DNA of 64,000 bases from contig JASBNA010000050.1 in the NCBI GenBank assembly GCA_038087015.1, forward strand, positions 248,001 to 312,000, read 5' to 3'. The notes beneath the pieces are model-generated. The model searched no databases and was not told the DNA's origin. It was given only the letters and a program-made list of their open reading frames with translations. The DNA is from Cerrena zonata (Eukaryota; Basidiomycota; Agaricomycetes; Polyporales; Cerrenaceae). A program made the translations under genes and the position numbers. Shown here piece after piece: positions 1-11,228 of this stretch. How positions within the stretch are numbered: position 1 is the stretch's first letter; every line of letters begins with the position of its first letter.

Positions 1-2244
1 CGGAATCCTCGTAGAGAACCCGAGCGACAGCACTACGATGGGACGCCAACCAGGTTGTTGTCACGTATGCCTCATCGCGAAGACCCGAAACATCTCAAAA
101 CCCTCCTCGTTGTGGCCAATGATCGCTTAGAAAGTGAAACCCGCCGTGCGGATCAAGCAGAGCAAAGGGTAGTCGAAGTCCTGGAACGACTTAGGACTGC
201 AAATGAAACGATCTCGGTCGTTCGCTCGGAAGCTTCTCGTGCTAACGAAGAACTTCGGCTTTACAAATTACAATTGGATAATGCTCAGCGCGAGATACTT
301 AGAGCTCAGGACATTGTAGACCAGTTAACCAGTGAGAGAGAGGAGGCCGAAAGAGCGGCCGCACATGCAAGGTCAGTAGCCAGGCGATACCGGGAAGATG
401 GCCTTATGCACAAGGCAAGAGAAGAGGGTCGACGAGAGGGATACCAAGAAGGCTACTACCAAGCAAAAACGATGAGCTACATCGTCTCTCAACCTCGACC
501 ACGCCTCGCTAACCAGATGGTTATACAATCAACACCTTATATAGAGGACGACGAATATGAGGATGAACAACCGGAACCAATTCAAGTCCATTCCGACGAC
601 AGGGCAGAACAGGTATTTCAACGAACTTCCACTCCGGCAAGATATCCCTCGCCTCGAACCCGTCCCCGCTCTAAGTAAGATATCAGACCCCACGACCGTG
701 ATCCTAAGCTTACTCTTCTCAACAGTACCGCGCCATCCCGTAGTCAGCTACGTTCCGTTACACCCGCTCACATGAATGAGGCTGCTCATTTTGCGCCGAC
801 GCTTCCTGTTCCAACTATTACTACACCTGTTAACGCTCCCTCGCCCTTCCATGCTACCTCCTCGCCTAGTCCTGCACCCCCCTCACGACCGGCAAGCCGT
901 AGACCAGATCATGATCTTCCTCCACTTCCGATACGTAATACAGCTCCATCTCCAGTTCATCCCCCCTATGAAGTTCCACCGGACAACTACATACCTTATG
1001 CAGAGGATGTTGAGTCGATTTCACTCCCCCCTCCCCATGAATTCCGCGGCTCCATGACACCTATCGATCGAACACCTTCTGTTGCAGAACAACTCCTGGA
1101 TGATGAATCGGAACAGAATCCTTCATACGTTCGTACTAGAGACTTTGCGTATAACGACGAAAGAGACAGGCAACCTATGAACCCTCCAGTGACCCTTGGT
1201 GGTATTGGCTCGCCCCAGTCTAGGACGTCGACTCAAATATCGCAATTTGAGCTAATAGCCCCTCCCAGATCTCATTCAGCTAAGAACCCTAGACCCCCTC
1301 GTGAAGAGCCCCATCCAAGTCACATTCGGCCTCAGACTCCAATCGTCCCAGGTCGATCTACAACACCTATGCGACCTTCTTCAAGGATGGGGATGGAGGT
1401 GAGTGATAGAACGGCCGAGTAAGTCAAGTATCGCTGAGAGTTTTCTTGATCTGTCCTAGCGCGATATACGATCCCCGATGGGACCTAGAGATCGACAAGT
1501 TCCTAGTGAGTTCTCACCTTCGAGCTCTTCCTCTGGTACACCCGAAACTGTCAGTCGGAAACGTGCGGACTCTGGGAAGGCCAGTGCGTTGGAACGCCTA
1601 TTCAAGAAACGATATCGGAGCAAGCGCACTCCACCTGAAGAACGACAGTCTCTGGTACCCGAAATATTCGTGGAATCCCCTGTCAGTTTTGCAGTCATCT
1701 TATCTGATTGAGTTGTACTTATAATACGTTGTAATAGTCGACACCTGCTTCTTCTCGTGGATCCAGTCAGAGGACTACCACTGTACCTGTGCCTAACCTC
1801 CTCAGCCCAGATCATGCCAATCGACCTCTGCCTGTTCCTTCACCCTCAGACATTCTCCCTATCAATGTGGAACCTGTTCAGATAATGCACTATGAGGCTC
1901 CGGCATACATCCAGGTACCCGAGGTCGATATGCTACCCCCAAACTTCATGCCCACATCTTACAACACACAAACAAGGACGCCATCACGATCCCCTGCGCC
2001 GATGGAAGGATACTCGAACGATCCGGTCACAAGTAGCCCTAGAACCCCTTATGTTCCTGCCCCCGTGCCACCATCTATTGTTTATCCTGATCCTCCTACT
2101 CGTTCTATGACTCCTCGTGCTCCTAAGTCTCCACCAAATCGAACGTCCAGTCGGGCACGCTCAAGGAGCGATAGCCTTGCCGGACGTCTTTCTCCACTGC
2201 CATTTGGCAACCCGTTCCCAATCTTTTCGCCATCGGATGATTGA
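1..2244 (+). CDS. Coiled-coil and proline/serine-rich protein, 5' end outside window
   Basis: The reading frame is open from the first base, so the start lies outside the window. Four exons join cleanly across introns at 675-725, 1399-1459 and 1682-1737 and end at TGA 2242-2244. The first visible part is a long charged helix rich in E, R, Q and A, a likely coiled coil, ending in an Arg/Glu/Tyr-rich segment (REEGRREGYQEGYYQAK). The rest is disordered: Pro, Ser and Thr runs with many SP/TP pairs, and one basic patch (LERLFKKRYRSKR). No enzymatic domain is visible. This architecture is common among uncharacterised agaricomycete proteins and suggests a scaffold or cytoskeleton-linked role, which is inference only. 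Confidence 0.8.
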
Positions 2245-3771
2245 GACACTGCAATTTATGACGTAGCTTATGTCTCTTTCAACCCCTCTCATGCTGGCAT
2301 GCTTTTCTCTTGGACCATGTTCTGATTAGTCACATTGCTATCTTTGCCATTGAACCTGTTTTTCTGATTCTCGCACCCTTCTCGTTTGTACTTTTACTTT
2401 GGGATCATGTATTCGTACCGTTGCTACACACAGAAACTAAACCATGTACAGTATGTTGTACTCTTTGGATCACCGATCGTGACACTTCGGCGTCTCAATG
2501 ACTTGTATTTTTACCACCACATTCGCGTAACAGGCAAGTAGATACGTCACAGCTGGAGTCTTAGTACTTACTTACATCTATAATTGACATGCACATAAAG
2601 ACCTCTTATTAGAGCGTATCGTAGATGGTGTTGTGTTATGCAGGTAGGTAATCGATTGTCATGACCTGGCGGGAGTCCTACTCACTCTGTTTATATTTGC
2701 TCTAGACTGACTTAGAGTACTTCTCAGCCTATTGCATCATTAAATAGAGCGTACTAAAGAACGCTCACAGTGTTTCTCCTACTGATCAATGGAGCTGAAA
2801 TTTGACGATGTTTCTCAGACTTTGATGATCAGACTACTTGATGTACCTGGAATTTGCTATGCTTCCGCAGATCTGAATCCTCCTTTGCCTATATGAAACA
2901 TGACGATCATAATGCCCAGGACCAAGGTGCTCCAGGATAACTGTCTAGATAATACCTTCTCAAGTTCAAGCTCGCTAGTACTAGTAATCATCAACATACA
3001 CGCAACTGAGACGTTATTACGAGCCATGCTCGGTGAGTGCGTATACTATCATGTTTATTAGTACGGTGTCTTAGTGAGCTAACGTCGTATCTTCTCCAGT
3101 GCATCACAGAGTCGGACGGGCGACTACACTCCTCGCAATCTGTGTTTCATGGTTAGCGGATTGTTATCAATCACTGTCATCTCGACACTCGGCTTCTAAT
3201 GCATTGTCAAAAACCATTGAGCCCTCCTGCATCTTTCAAACTCTCGACCCTTCGAATAATCCAATCATAGATACATGAAACGGCTCCCTGGAATTGTGCT
3301 CATCCATATGAATTGGTGATCATTATGTCGGGATTTAGACCAGTGGACTGTCAAAGGGCGCTTAGCAACACCGCCCGCCGCTTCTAAACAGCTCTCAATG
3401 GAGAAAAGACTCATTACAGATATACGGACTCCGTTTCGGCGAGTCTCCAATGTTTCAAATCACGAAACCCATCAAGACTATGTTCGCGACCCTAACTCCG
3501 ATGTCTCTCACCAATATCCAAGGATTCTATAAAATCCCTTGAGGGATATACCGATTCTCTAGCCCCCTTGGACTCATCCCCGATTTCACTCAATCTTGGT
3601 GCTGGTTGGTCAGTGGTAGTACATTGCCTCCAGTAATACGATTTACTAACGCGCAGTGTTTATAGCCTTGATTACTTCGTTCTTTCTCGTTTCTTTCTTT
3701 TACGACATTATCGTTCTTCCTTCACACGACTTCTACGAACTACTACTATTTGTTCAAGTTCTTCCATAATC
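2245..3771. other. Intergenic, 1.5 kb, with promoter of the next gene
   Basis: No convincing coding frame on either strand. The last 250 bases look like a promoter for the secreted protein gene: a TATAAAA at 3528-3534 and a pyrimidine-rich tract around 3680-3725 just before the ATG at 3772. Confidence 0.5.
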
Positions 3772-5075
3772 ATGCGTCTTTCCTCTACCGCCGTTGTTGC
3801 AGTCGTTGCAGCCTCAAGCTTGCCTGCTTATTCGATCCCGTTCCAGTGAGTCTCTTGCCTACGTCTCTATCATATAACTAGTGCTGACGTTTAGATTTCT
3901 TAGACGTGACGACGTTTTGTAAGCATTCATAGCTCTCGACTAACTAATTCTCTGTCGCTAACACTTTAAAAAAGTGCTGACCTCAAAGACCACTCACTTC
4001 GTGCAGCTGGTCACAAGATCAGAAGCATCTTCAGTGGTCGTCTTCCTGCCCTTGCCCCTGGACCCTTCAGGGGGCCGGTTGTAGACACTACTATGATGAC
4101 CACAGGTGATCCCAACTTGGTGGCTCGTGGTATTGTCCACGATCTCGTCGAAAAGGCGAAACACAAGGTTCACGATATCTTCCATGACGATGATACTACT
4201 TCAGCACCTCTCGCCCAACCAACAGGTGTCGATAGCATCCCTCCCACCGATCCGTCACAATTCCCTGTTGACCCTACTGGCTCTGGTATTCCTGTTCCCA
4301 ACCTTCCCGGTGTGGGCCCTGGCCCTGCAGCTCAACCTTCACGTTGTGGGTTCGAGAAGCGAAGGACCAAGTCAAGACCTGCCAAGTCGTCAGGCTCAGG
4401 GTTTGGATCGACGGTCACTTCGATTCTCAACCATCCTGCTCTTCCTGGTCTAGTTGACAGCGCCGGTACTCTCGCCGGTACCATCATCGCGTACGTCCCT
4501 TTTCCTTTAGGTGTACAGATCCTTCAATGCTAATTTAACGCCTCTAGTGCCAAGCAACAACACGATCAGAATGAGTTATTGAAGCAGCAACTAGCAGCCC
4601 AACAAGCCCAGGCGCAGGCTCAAATAGCTCAAGCCCAACAACCTCCCCCTCCCACATCAACCGATCCCTCCGACCCATCCCAAACAGGTGCTCCTGTGCA
4701 ACGTCGAAGGATCCCTTTGCGTAATAGCGACGGCTACTTGGTTGGCGCCGACTTCAACGCCAATGGAGGGATTCCAGTTGCCCAAGTCCCGTCTGTGGTG
4801 GCGAGGGGCAAGCTGTCGAATCTCGCTACTCTCGCTGATCATATTAACCATGGTCTTAGCTCTGGACTCAAGTACGTTTCTAAGGGTGTATTGTTTTATG
4901 TTGGTCATAATACTTACGTGTCTTTTCTAGTGCGTTTAACCAAGCTCAGATGATGGCAGGCATGGGCGGACTCGGAGTGGGCGTAACCCCAGGTTTCACT
5001 GACCCCTCCGTGGTGGGCAGTACTGGAACTTTCTATGGTCGTGATTACTACGGCGAGCTTAACGACTTGGATTAA
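3772..5075 (+). CDS. Secreted low-complexity protein
   Basis: The start ATG at 3772 opens a classical signal peptide (MRLSSTAVVAVVAASSLPAYS), which is missed if short exons are ignored. Introns begin near 3848, 3920, 4491 and 4873; the last exon ends in LNDLD then TAA 5073-5075. The mature part has an acidic/proline stretch, a basic patch (EKRRTKSRPAKSSGSG), a small hydrophobic segment near LVDSAGTLAGTIIA and a Gln/Ala-rich repeat followed by polyproline. No known catalytic domain is recognised. Its likely fate is secretion or the cell surface; the function is unknown. A short exon of roughly 20 nt around 3895-3920 is needed to keep the frame, so the 5' model is the least certain part. Confidence 0.65.
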
Positions 5076-5565
5076 ACGTTTAATCCAACAACAATCCCCC
5101 GGCTGGAGGGACACACATCACTTCATGATTTTGAAGGACAACCCGCGATATAGTAGCTTGTGAATTTTAATGTTGTAACTTAACGAGATAGAATATAGTC
5201 AACTTTGGGGGCTAACTCGAAGTGCGCTTGGGGTTATGGCTTATAAGGTTAGAGTCGGACACCATGCGTGAACAGTCGACGTGCTTAGTTGTGAGATTAT
5301 CTCGTTGGTTATTGCACTAAGTATATCAGGTCTGCATTGGGTATAGAAGAACGTGTATAAAAAGGAGGCGAGTAAAGACAGTGTGAGATACTACGTAGAT
5401 GTAGGGTAAAAAGAAGAAAGGAGAAGGAGGGTGCGTCGCAAGTAGCTGTCCAAGAAAGTCCATTGGGGAATATAGGGATAACTAGATATCAATACTACAC
5501 TATGCTTGTCGTAATTTTAACTGTAACAGGACCATAGTTCCGCTCGCACCGTCAAAACATGCTTC
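5076..5565. other. Intergenic between convergent genes
   Basis: Shared 3' flanks of the secreted protein (+) and the ferritin-like gene (-). AT-rich, with no gene seen. Confidence 0.5.
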
Positions 5566-6699
5566 CTACTTCGCGGAGCTGGGAAGAGGGAATTCCAAAA
5601 TCACGAGTCCGGACAAAATATCTGCGTTAGTGGCGTTGTTACTGCCAACGATACCGGCGTAAACCGCGCCTTCAAGACCCTCGGGGATGGTCGTGGTGTA
5701 GGTGTTGCCAGATTTCTGGACATCAGAGTACTTGATGTCAAGGCCGGTGAAGTAAGCAAGGAAGAGTTGCTTGTCACTATCGGCAGAGGGCACGTCGAAG
5801 GTGATTGTTGTCTGTTGGTTTGGCGAGGGGGCAGCAGGGTTGAGGGTGAGTGCCGGAAGGGGTTGGACTGGGAGTGCCGGGTTGGATTCGGGGCATGATT
5901 TGATGAAGTTGCCTACAAGCAAGAAAATATGAGTGAGCGGTGAACATGCTCAGGACAACAGCAGAAACTTACCAGCTAGCGAGAAGATACCGTTGGGACC
6001 GATAGGGGTCTCGAAGGCACCATTCCAAGCGGATCCCTTGAGTACCGCCGAAGACACCCAGCCAGCGTGACGAGATTCTGTGGCGAGAATGGACTGTTGG
6101 GCGGGTAGTGAGTAAACGAGACAGTCAGGCAGAGGATTGAGTAACTTACGGCGGCGGCGGTCAAGGTGTTCTTGTTGGAAAGAAGTCCAGCGGCACCCAT
6201 GTAGGCGGAGCCACCAACAGTCTCAAGCGCCATGGCTAAAGCGGCGAAGCCCTTGGGATCAGAGTAAGGGCTACAGGAGGGAAACCAACGTCAATCCTAG
6301 TAGGGATGTTCAGAGAGCAGCGAACGTACAAGTTATATTCACAAGGCTGGGTAGCACTACCCGCGAGGGCGGTCTGGAGGAATTTAACGTGGGTTGCTTC
6401 ATGGTCACCGATTTGTTGGAAGCGTTCGCGGACCCAAGGTTGGAAGCCAGCGTTGGTGAAGTCTTGAGCGGTGAACTTGGAGAGACCTTGTGTGTAGAAG
6501 GCGTTCTCCAAATGTTCAAGAGTGAGCGCAAAGTTGAGGACGGCGGTGTCTACAATAGAGACGCGTAAATTCAGGATACTTTGAAGGTTACGAAGTAAAG
6601 CTTACCGTCGACGGTGGCGTTGGGGTCAGTGTTGACTGTAGGGGCGGCGAGAACGAATGCACAACCGACGAGAGCAGCGAGGATACTTGATTGTAACAT
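5566..6699 (-). CDS. Secreted ferritin-like domain protein (Rds1/desiccation-related type)
   Basis: Starts at 6699 with a signal peptide (MLQSSILAALVGCAFVLAAP). The helical domain then reads NFALTLEHLENAFY, GDHEATHVKFLQTAL and, further on, ATESRHAGW: the Glu and His residues of a four-helix ferritin-like bundle, as in the Ferritin_2 family that includes S. pombe Rds1. Introns interrupt near 6545-6605, 6270-6330, 6090-6150 and 5915-5970. The C-terminal half is a beta-rich tail (PNQQTTITFDVP) usual in fungal members. In this family the proteins are stress- or development-induced and secreted; metal binding is expected but not shown here. Convergent with the upstream secreted gene. Confidence 0.85.
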
Positions 6700-6821
6700 C
6701 TTGAGTAGGAATGAACAAATGTTGGTTAGACGAGCGAGTACTTGGACGGGGATGGGGATGGGGAGTGGGGGGAAAGCTGGCTAAAGTCAACTTGAGGGGA
6801 AAACAAACGTGTTCAGGTGGT

Positions 6822-6830
6822 CCTTATATA
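6822..6830 (-). promoter_or_regulatory. Probable TATA box of the ferritin-like gene
   Basis: On the minus strand TATATAAGG lies about 125 bases upstream of the ATG at 6699, a plausible TATA position for an inducible fungal gene. Confidence 0.45.
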
Positions 6831-8434
6831 GACAAACTGAAATAGAAGGCTGTCTGAAATGGATGGTGAGGCTGACTGCAGCCACTAGGCTTGAATTTGA
6901 CTCCCCCGAGAAGCCCGAGACACCTCTCATACTGCCCCCGTGCCCGAACAGAGCGATGCGATGAGCTGCCAGCCGTTTGGGTTACATCGGATGACACGGA
7001 TGACGCGCATCCGAGCGGTATGGTTCGAGTTTCATTTTATGGTCATGGTCTGAAGTGGAGCTACACCAACCTGCGCGTGAGAGAGTCGACTTTCAGACAT
7101 ACAACTAAATTCGTACCATGATAGTATAAGTGCATATCTTTCGTAGCCTTCAGGTAGTGTAAAAATATAGTGTCTGTCAATGAATATGAAAACGTCAACC
7201 TGCTGCACGAACAACACTTATTTCCAAATAATCCTTTTCCGACGACGGGAGGACGGATGTTATGTGGATGGAACCAGGGAGAAATTGGAGCCGCCACGGC
7301 TTCCAATTGGCTAGACATCGTGGTCTATACCCGACCTTCCCTGGGCAGTCACGGTCAGAAGTTAGTAAGACAGCCTGAGTATAGCGGATTGGCTGGAAGT
7401 TAGGGGTCACGGTAGTGGGTACTGGCACATGAGCAGATAATTGGAAGACTGCACTCTTTGACTGCGCCTGCCAAGTCGAGCAATGGTTGCGTGACAAGTT
7501 CTTGTACATGCTTGGCGAGAGCTCTCTGGGTCTGAAGGAGTTTATCCTCTTTCTTCGTGACGGTAGTAGACGCGATGTGATGCCAACCTGAGTGCTGGGA
7601 AGATTCAACAAGAATAAACAAGCGGCAATAAGCCCCACTAACACCGTAGGCATTTACTAAGCGTGGGAATTCCGTCCTTACCATTCACTACAATAGCACC
7701 TAATCTCGGAAGTCTATATACGCAAACATGGACGTCATCTACATAGAAGCATAGTACACGTACGTCTTAGCCGAAAGACACGGGCCAGAAAGGACCATTC
7801 ACCTTTCCTTTTTACCCTTTTTAATTACTGCCAACAAATTCGAAGTACTTACTGACATATTCCGGTCGAATCTGATACTAATACGTTGCATGAACACAGA
7901 AGATATTTTGATCATATATAGGAAATAATCACTAGTCCCATTTAATAGCAATAGGGTCTGCTCGAGGTCCTGGTTCCAAATCACGTAATCCCAGTATCCC
8001 CCGGGCAGCGTATTAGTTGAGGCACCGTCGTATCACCTGCACCCCATCCTCCCCATAAAGCCCGAAGGATACCCCTACGACCAGCAATCTCATCTGAGAG
8101 AATTGGGGTTTCCGCAAAACCTCTACAAACCTACTCCATATACGCTGTATTGTTTTGTAATTCCCGTTGCGGGTAGCGTATCCGGATTCGTCCGATCCGT
8201 GAATTGTCGGCCGCAGAAAATAACGTGTCTGAGATAGCATCAACGTCGTGTGTCTCGGCATCGAAGGTATGTAAATGATTCAGTTTGCTGAGGTCAATAG
8301 ACATCTAGAAATCGCATTCTTTTAGTGATCAGATATCCTTGAAATCGGTGGTGTGCGAAAAAAGAATGAGAAACCCAAGATATAATATCCTTATTCTAGG
8401 TATAATAATATATGTCAAGCTTCCTGATTTGTGG
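6831..8434. other. Gene-poor stretch
   Basis: Short frames exist on the minus strand at 7400-7684 and 8013-8261, but none shows a recognisable domain or a clear exon chain. 7400-7684 includes a plausible helix (ALAKHVQELVTQPLLDLAGAV) and could be one exon of an unrecognised gene. Confidence 0.35.
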
Positions 8435-8800
8435 TTAGGAGATAGTCAACAGAACTTGCATGACATCGGCAAGATACATGTCCGTGGTGATAGTAGCACC
8501 ATGTATATATGTCAGGAAGGGATTCTGGGGCGGTAGCATAAACCTGATGAATGTTTGAGCCTTCAGAACTGGCTTTGGTGACACCCCCATGTAGTCCACA
8601 ACGTCTATCTCGCCGGATAGATAGTATCGTGCTGCTGGTAGCCAGTGCCTAGAGACAACACTACATGTAGCGAGGACATCCTTTTGTGAGTGAAGGAAGT
8701 CTATGATCACCTCGACAAGTTCCAGAGGTAGCCTTGGGATGGTTTGCTTTTGTCCTGTAAGTGTCATCGTAGCGTTCCAAGCGTTCCGTAGCTGTTTCAA
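8435..8800 (-). pseudogene. F-box domain fragment
   Basis: A 121-residue frame carries an N-terminal F-box (LPLELVEVIIDFLHSQKD, then VVSRHWLPAARYYL), the SKP1-binding motif of SCF ubiquitin-ligase adaptors. Agaricomycete F-box proteins usually continue for 300-500 residues of leucine-rich repeats. Here the frame stops after VMQVLLTIS and the following 150 bases are AT-rich and non-coding in all frames. I read it as a truncated copy; a short functional protein is possible. It lies in a gene-poor, AT-rich stretch. Confidence 0.55.
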
Positions 8801-9302
8801 GTGTTACATCTAGAGTCTGATTAGCACTGTCGTCATCCACGGTTCTACACGGATCAGTGCCAAAACAGTCGTCGACATTGTAGAAGGTACTTGTTGCAAA
8901 CGATTGGTGCTTGTATATTGCAAGTTGGACACAGAGGAGTGAGTTCCAGTGGTGGACAACGCGACTAATAAGTGAATTTGTAAATGAGGTTTACTCGATC
9001 AAATTCAATATATTTACCCGAGACCTACCCGAGACCACGCTGATTCAAGTTGACTCTCACCACTAACACCAGAATCTCTTCCCTTTTAGTTATACTGCAC
9101 TGGCATTGTGGGATTCGATGGGGACAAAATATTCGGCAAAGCCCTCCAAATCCGGACAACTCCTGAGCGAACAGGGAAGAACCATGTCTCAATTTGGACT
9201 GACTGGTATCATGATAATCTTGAGCCACTGGCAGTAGCATCGATTCTTGAGACAACTATAACTCTACCATACGTTGTCCAACCACCTTAACCCAATACCA
9301 CA
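8801..9302. other. Intergenic
   Basis: Separates the F-box fragment from the MYND gene. Nothing beyond a generic promoter region is seen. Confidence 0.4.
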
Positions 9303-10791
9303 ATGGATCCACTAACCCGCCAAGAGGCTCTCCAGGTTCTATCCGCACTTGGGATAGAACTGCCCCCACAGACCAAACTCCCAGACACTGCTCTCTTATC
9401 TCGTATCGACATCGCACTAAAATCATCCCAAGAACTTCCAGACATTCTCCCATCTCCTTCTTCTCCGACTCTCAAAATATCTTCGTTGGCAGATTGGCCA
9501 ACTGATCGACTCGGGCCAGTAATGACCGCGATGCACCGAACGAATATGGCAGAAACATACCAGTCGGCGATGTTGAAGCAAGCTGGGATGCGAACCCCCA
9601 CTTTTGGCGAGGTGGTGGGGAATGATGTGTTTAATGAACTAAGACGGACCGTATTCTCCCTTGCGCAGACCTGGGACCAAGGTGTTCCTTGTTGTGTCGT
9701 TCAAGATGCAGGGCGTAATCAAGCTGCAATAAACGTTAGGGTATGACCATAGTCTTATTGGTAATCCCTAAGGAGATGATTCTGATAGAATACATTATCG
9801 CGTCAGGTTCTTGAAGCGAAAAGAATCAATGACAAAACCCCAGTGCTCGTCGTCCTCTATGCCAGTTTTACCAAGGCGAACTTGCTACCAGGAACTCGCT
9901 GGGTTAAAGAGAAGATGCCTCATCCCACTCATTCCTGTTCACACCCCTGCACACACAGCCAATTGATGAATATCAATGCAGACATACTCGAACAAAAGCT
10001 CCTCCTTTACATACTTGATGCTAACTCTGCCTATATTCCATCCACCTACAAACCCAATAGAACCGCAACGGAAGGAGACTTCAAAGTGTCCTTACTTTTC
10101 CCTACCGGACCTTTATCATTCGACGCGTTGGGCAAGTTGAACCTCGATACCGGGTGTGCCATTTGTGGCGAGAAGAGCATCAAGAAGTGCGCAAACTGCC
10201 AATCGGTCGGGTACTGTGGACGAGGTATGTCTAATCTCATTCTAGTAAACAGCGCAACTAACATTCTATCCCACTGATCTTTGTGTAGAGTGTCAAGCGA
10301 AAGATTGGAGTAACCATAAGGGGCGCTGCAAGTCTCTCAAAGGCGGTACCTGGCGTACCATCAAGTTTTCCCTCTGTCTCCCAGGTTTCGAAGACATGTT
10401 CGTATCCAACATCAATCGACTCGCCTCAACCACCTCTCCCAGCACTCCCATCCAAAAACCCGACCCTAACGTTCCACCACCCAACATCCACGGTAACCGA
10501 GTCTTCCTTATCAAGATGCAATTCGCCGAAATCAGAGGCACACCGCAAGATGGAGGACCTGTTCCCCATAATATGATGATTTACGATAGGAAGAGGTCCA
10601 TCGATGGGTATTTTGTGGAAAGTGCGAGTGAGGAGAATAAGGTGGCGTTTGGAGAATTCAACTATGAGATGAAGATGAGTCCGAGAGGAACTCCGCGTGC
10701 GGCGAAGATGTATAGGTATGCTAAGAGGGTGGGAGATTGGGAGTTGAGTGTGTGTTTGGACAAGTTGCCTCAAGAAACCATCAAATGGTAA
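9303..10791 (+). CDS. MYND-type zinc finger protein
   Basis: Three exons join across introns at about 9740-9806 and 10225-10289. The second intron splits a complete MYND finger: CAICGEKSIKKCANC then QSVGYCGREC and AKDWSNHKGRC, spaced C-x2-C-x7-C-x2-C-x5-C-x3-C-x7-H-x3-C. The N-terminal part is a helical region without a named domain; the C-terminal part after the finger has no SET domain. MYND fingers bind proline-rich peptides and act in protein-protein contacts, often in transcriptional repression; the partner is unknown. Ends at TAA 10789-10791, convergent with the large transcription factor gene. Confidence 0.85.
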
Positions 10792-11228
10792 AGAGTTCGT
10801 CAAATGTATTTTTGTCAGTTTGTAGCTATAGCGTTGTACACCAGAATTTCTCCTCATTCTACATCTAGTCTTGTATACGGTCAAACGAACGAAGGACGAT
10901 TAGACAAACGAGTGTGATTAAGCAATGTAACATAGAGTATACAGAGATACGGATAATGAGGTAGGTAACACAGACCAATACAATATCACAAGTACAAACA
11001 ACGAGTATGGTACAACTATACAGTGCCGGCGATGATTGGAGAAAATGAGATCGATGAGGGGGAGGGGAGAAGAATATATGAGGTGAGACCCGAGCTTCTG
11101 TCACAAGTCTACATGCCCAACAAGAAAACCAACTGAGATGAGTCAATAACCAGCGACGAGAGAAAGCGAGAAAGTAAGAATCGAATGATGAGAAAAATGC
11201 AACAAACAGAATAACCCGAGCTTCCAAG
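10792..11228. other. Intergenic between convergent genes
   Basis: 3' flanks of the MYND gene (+) and the Zn2Cys6 factor (-). A long minus-strand frame crosses it but is a shadow of the factor's last exon. Confidence 0.45.
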
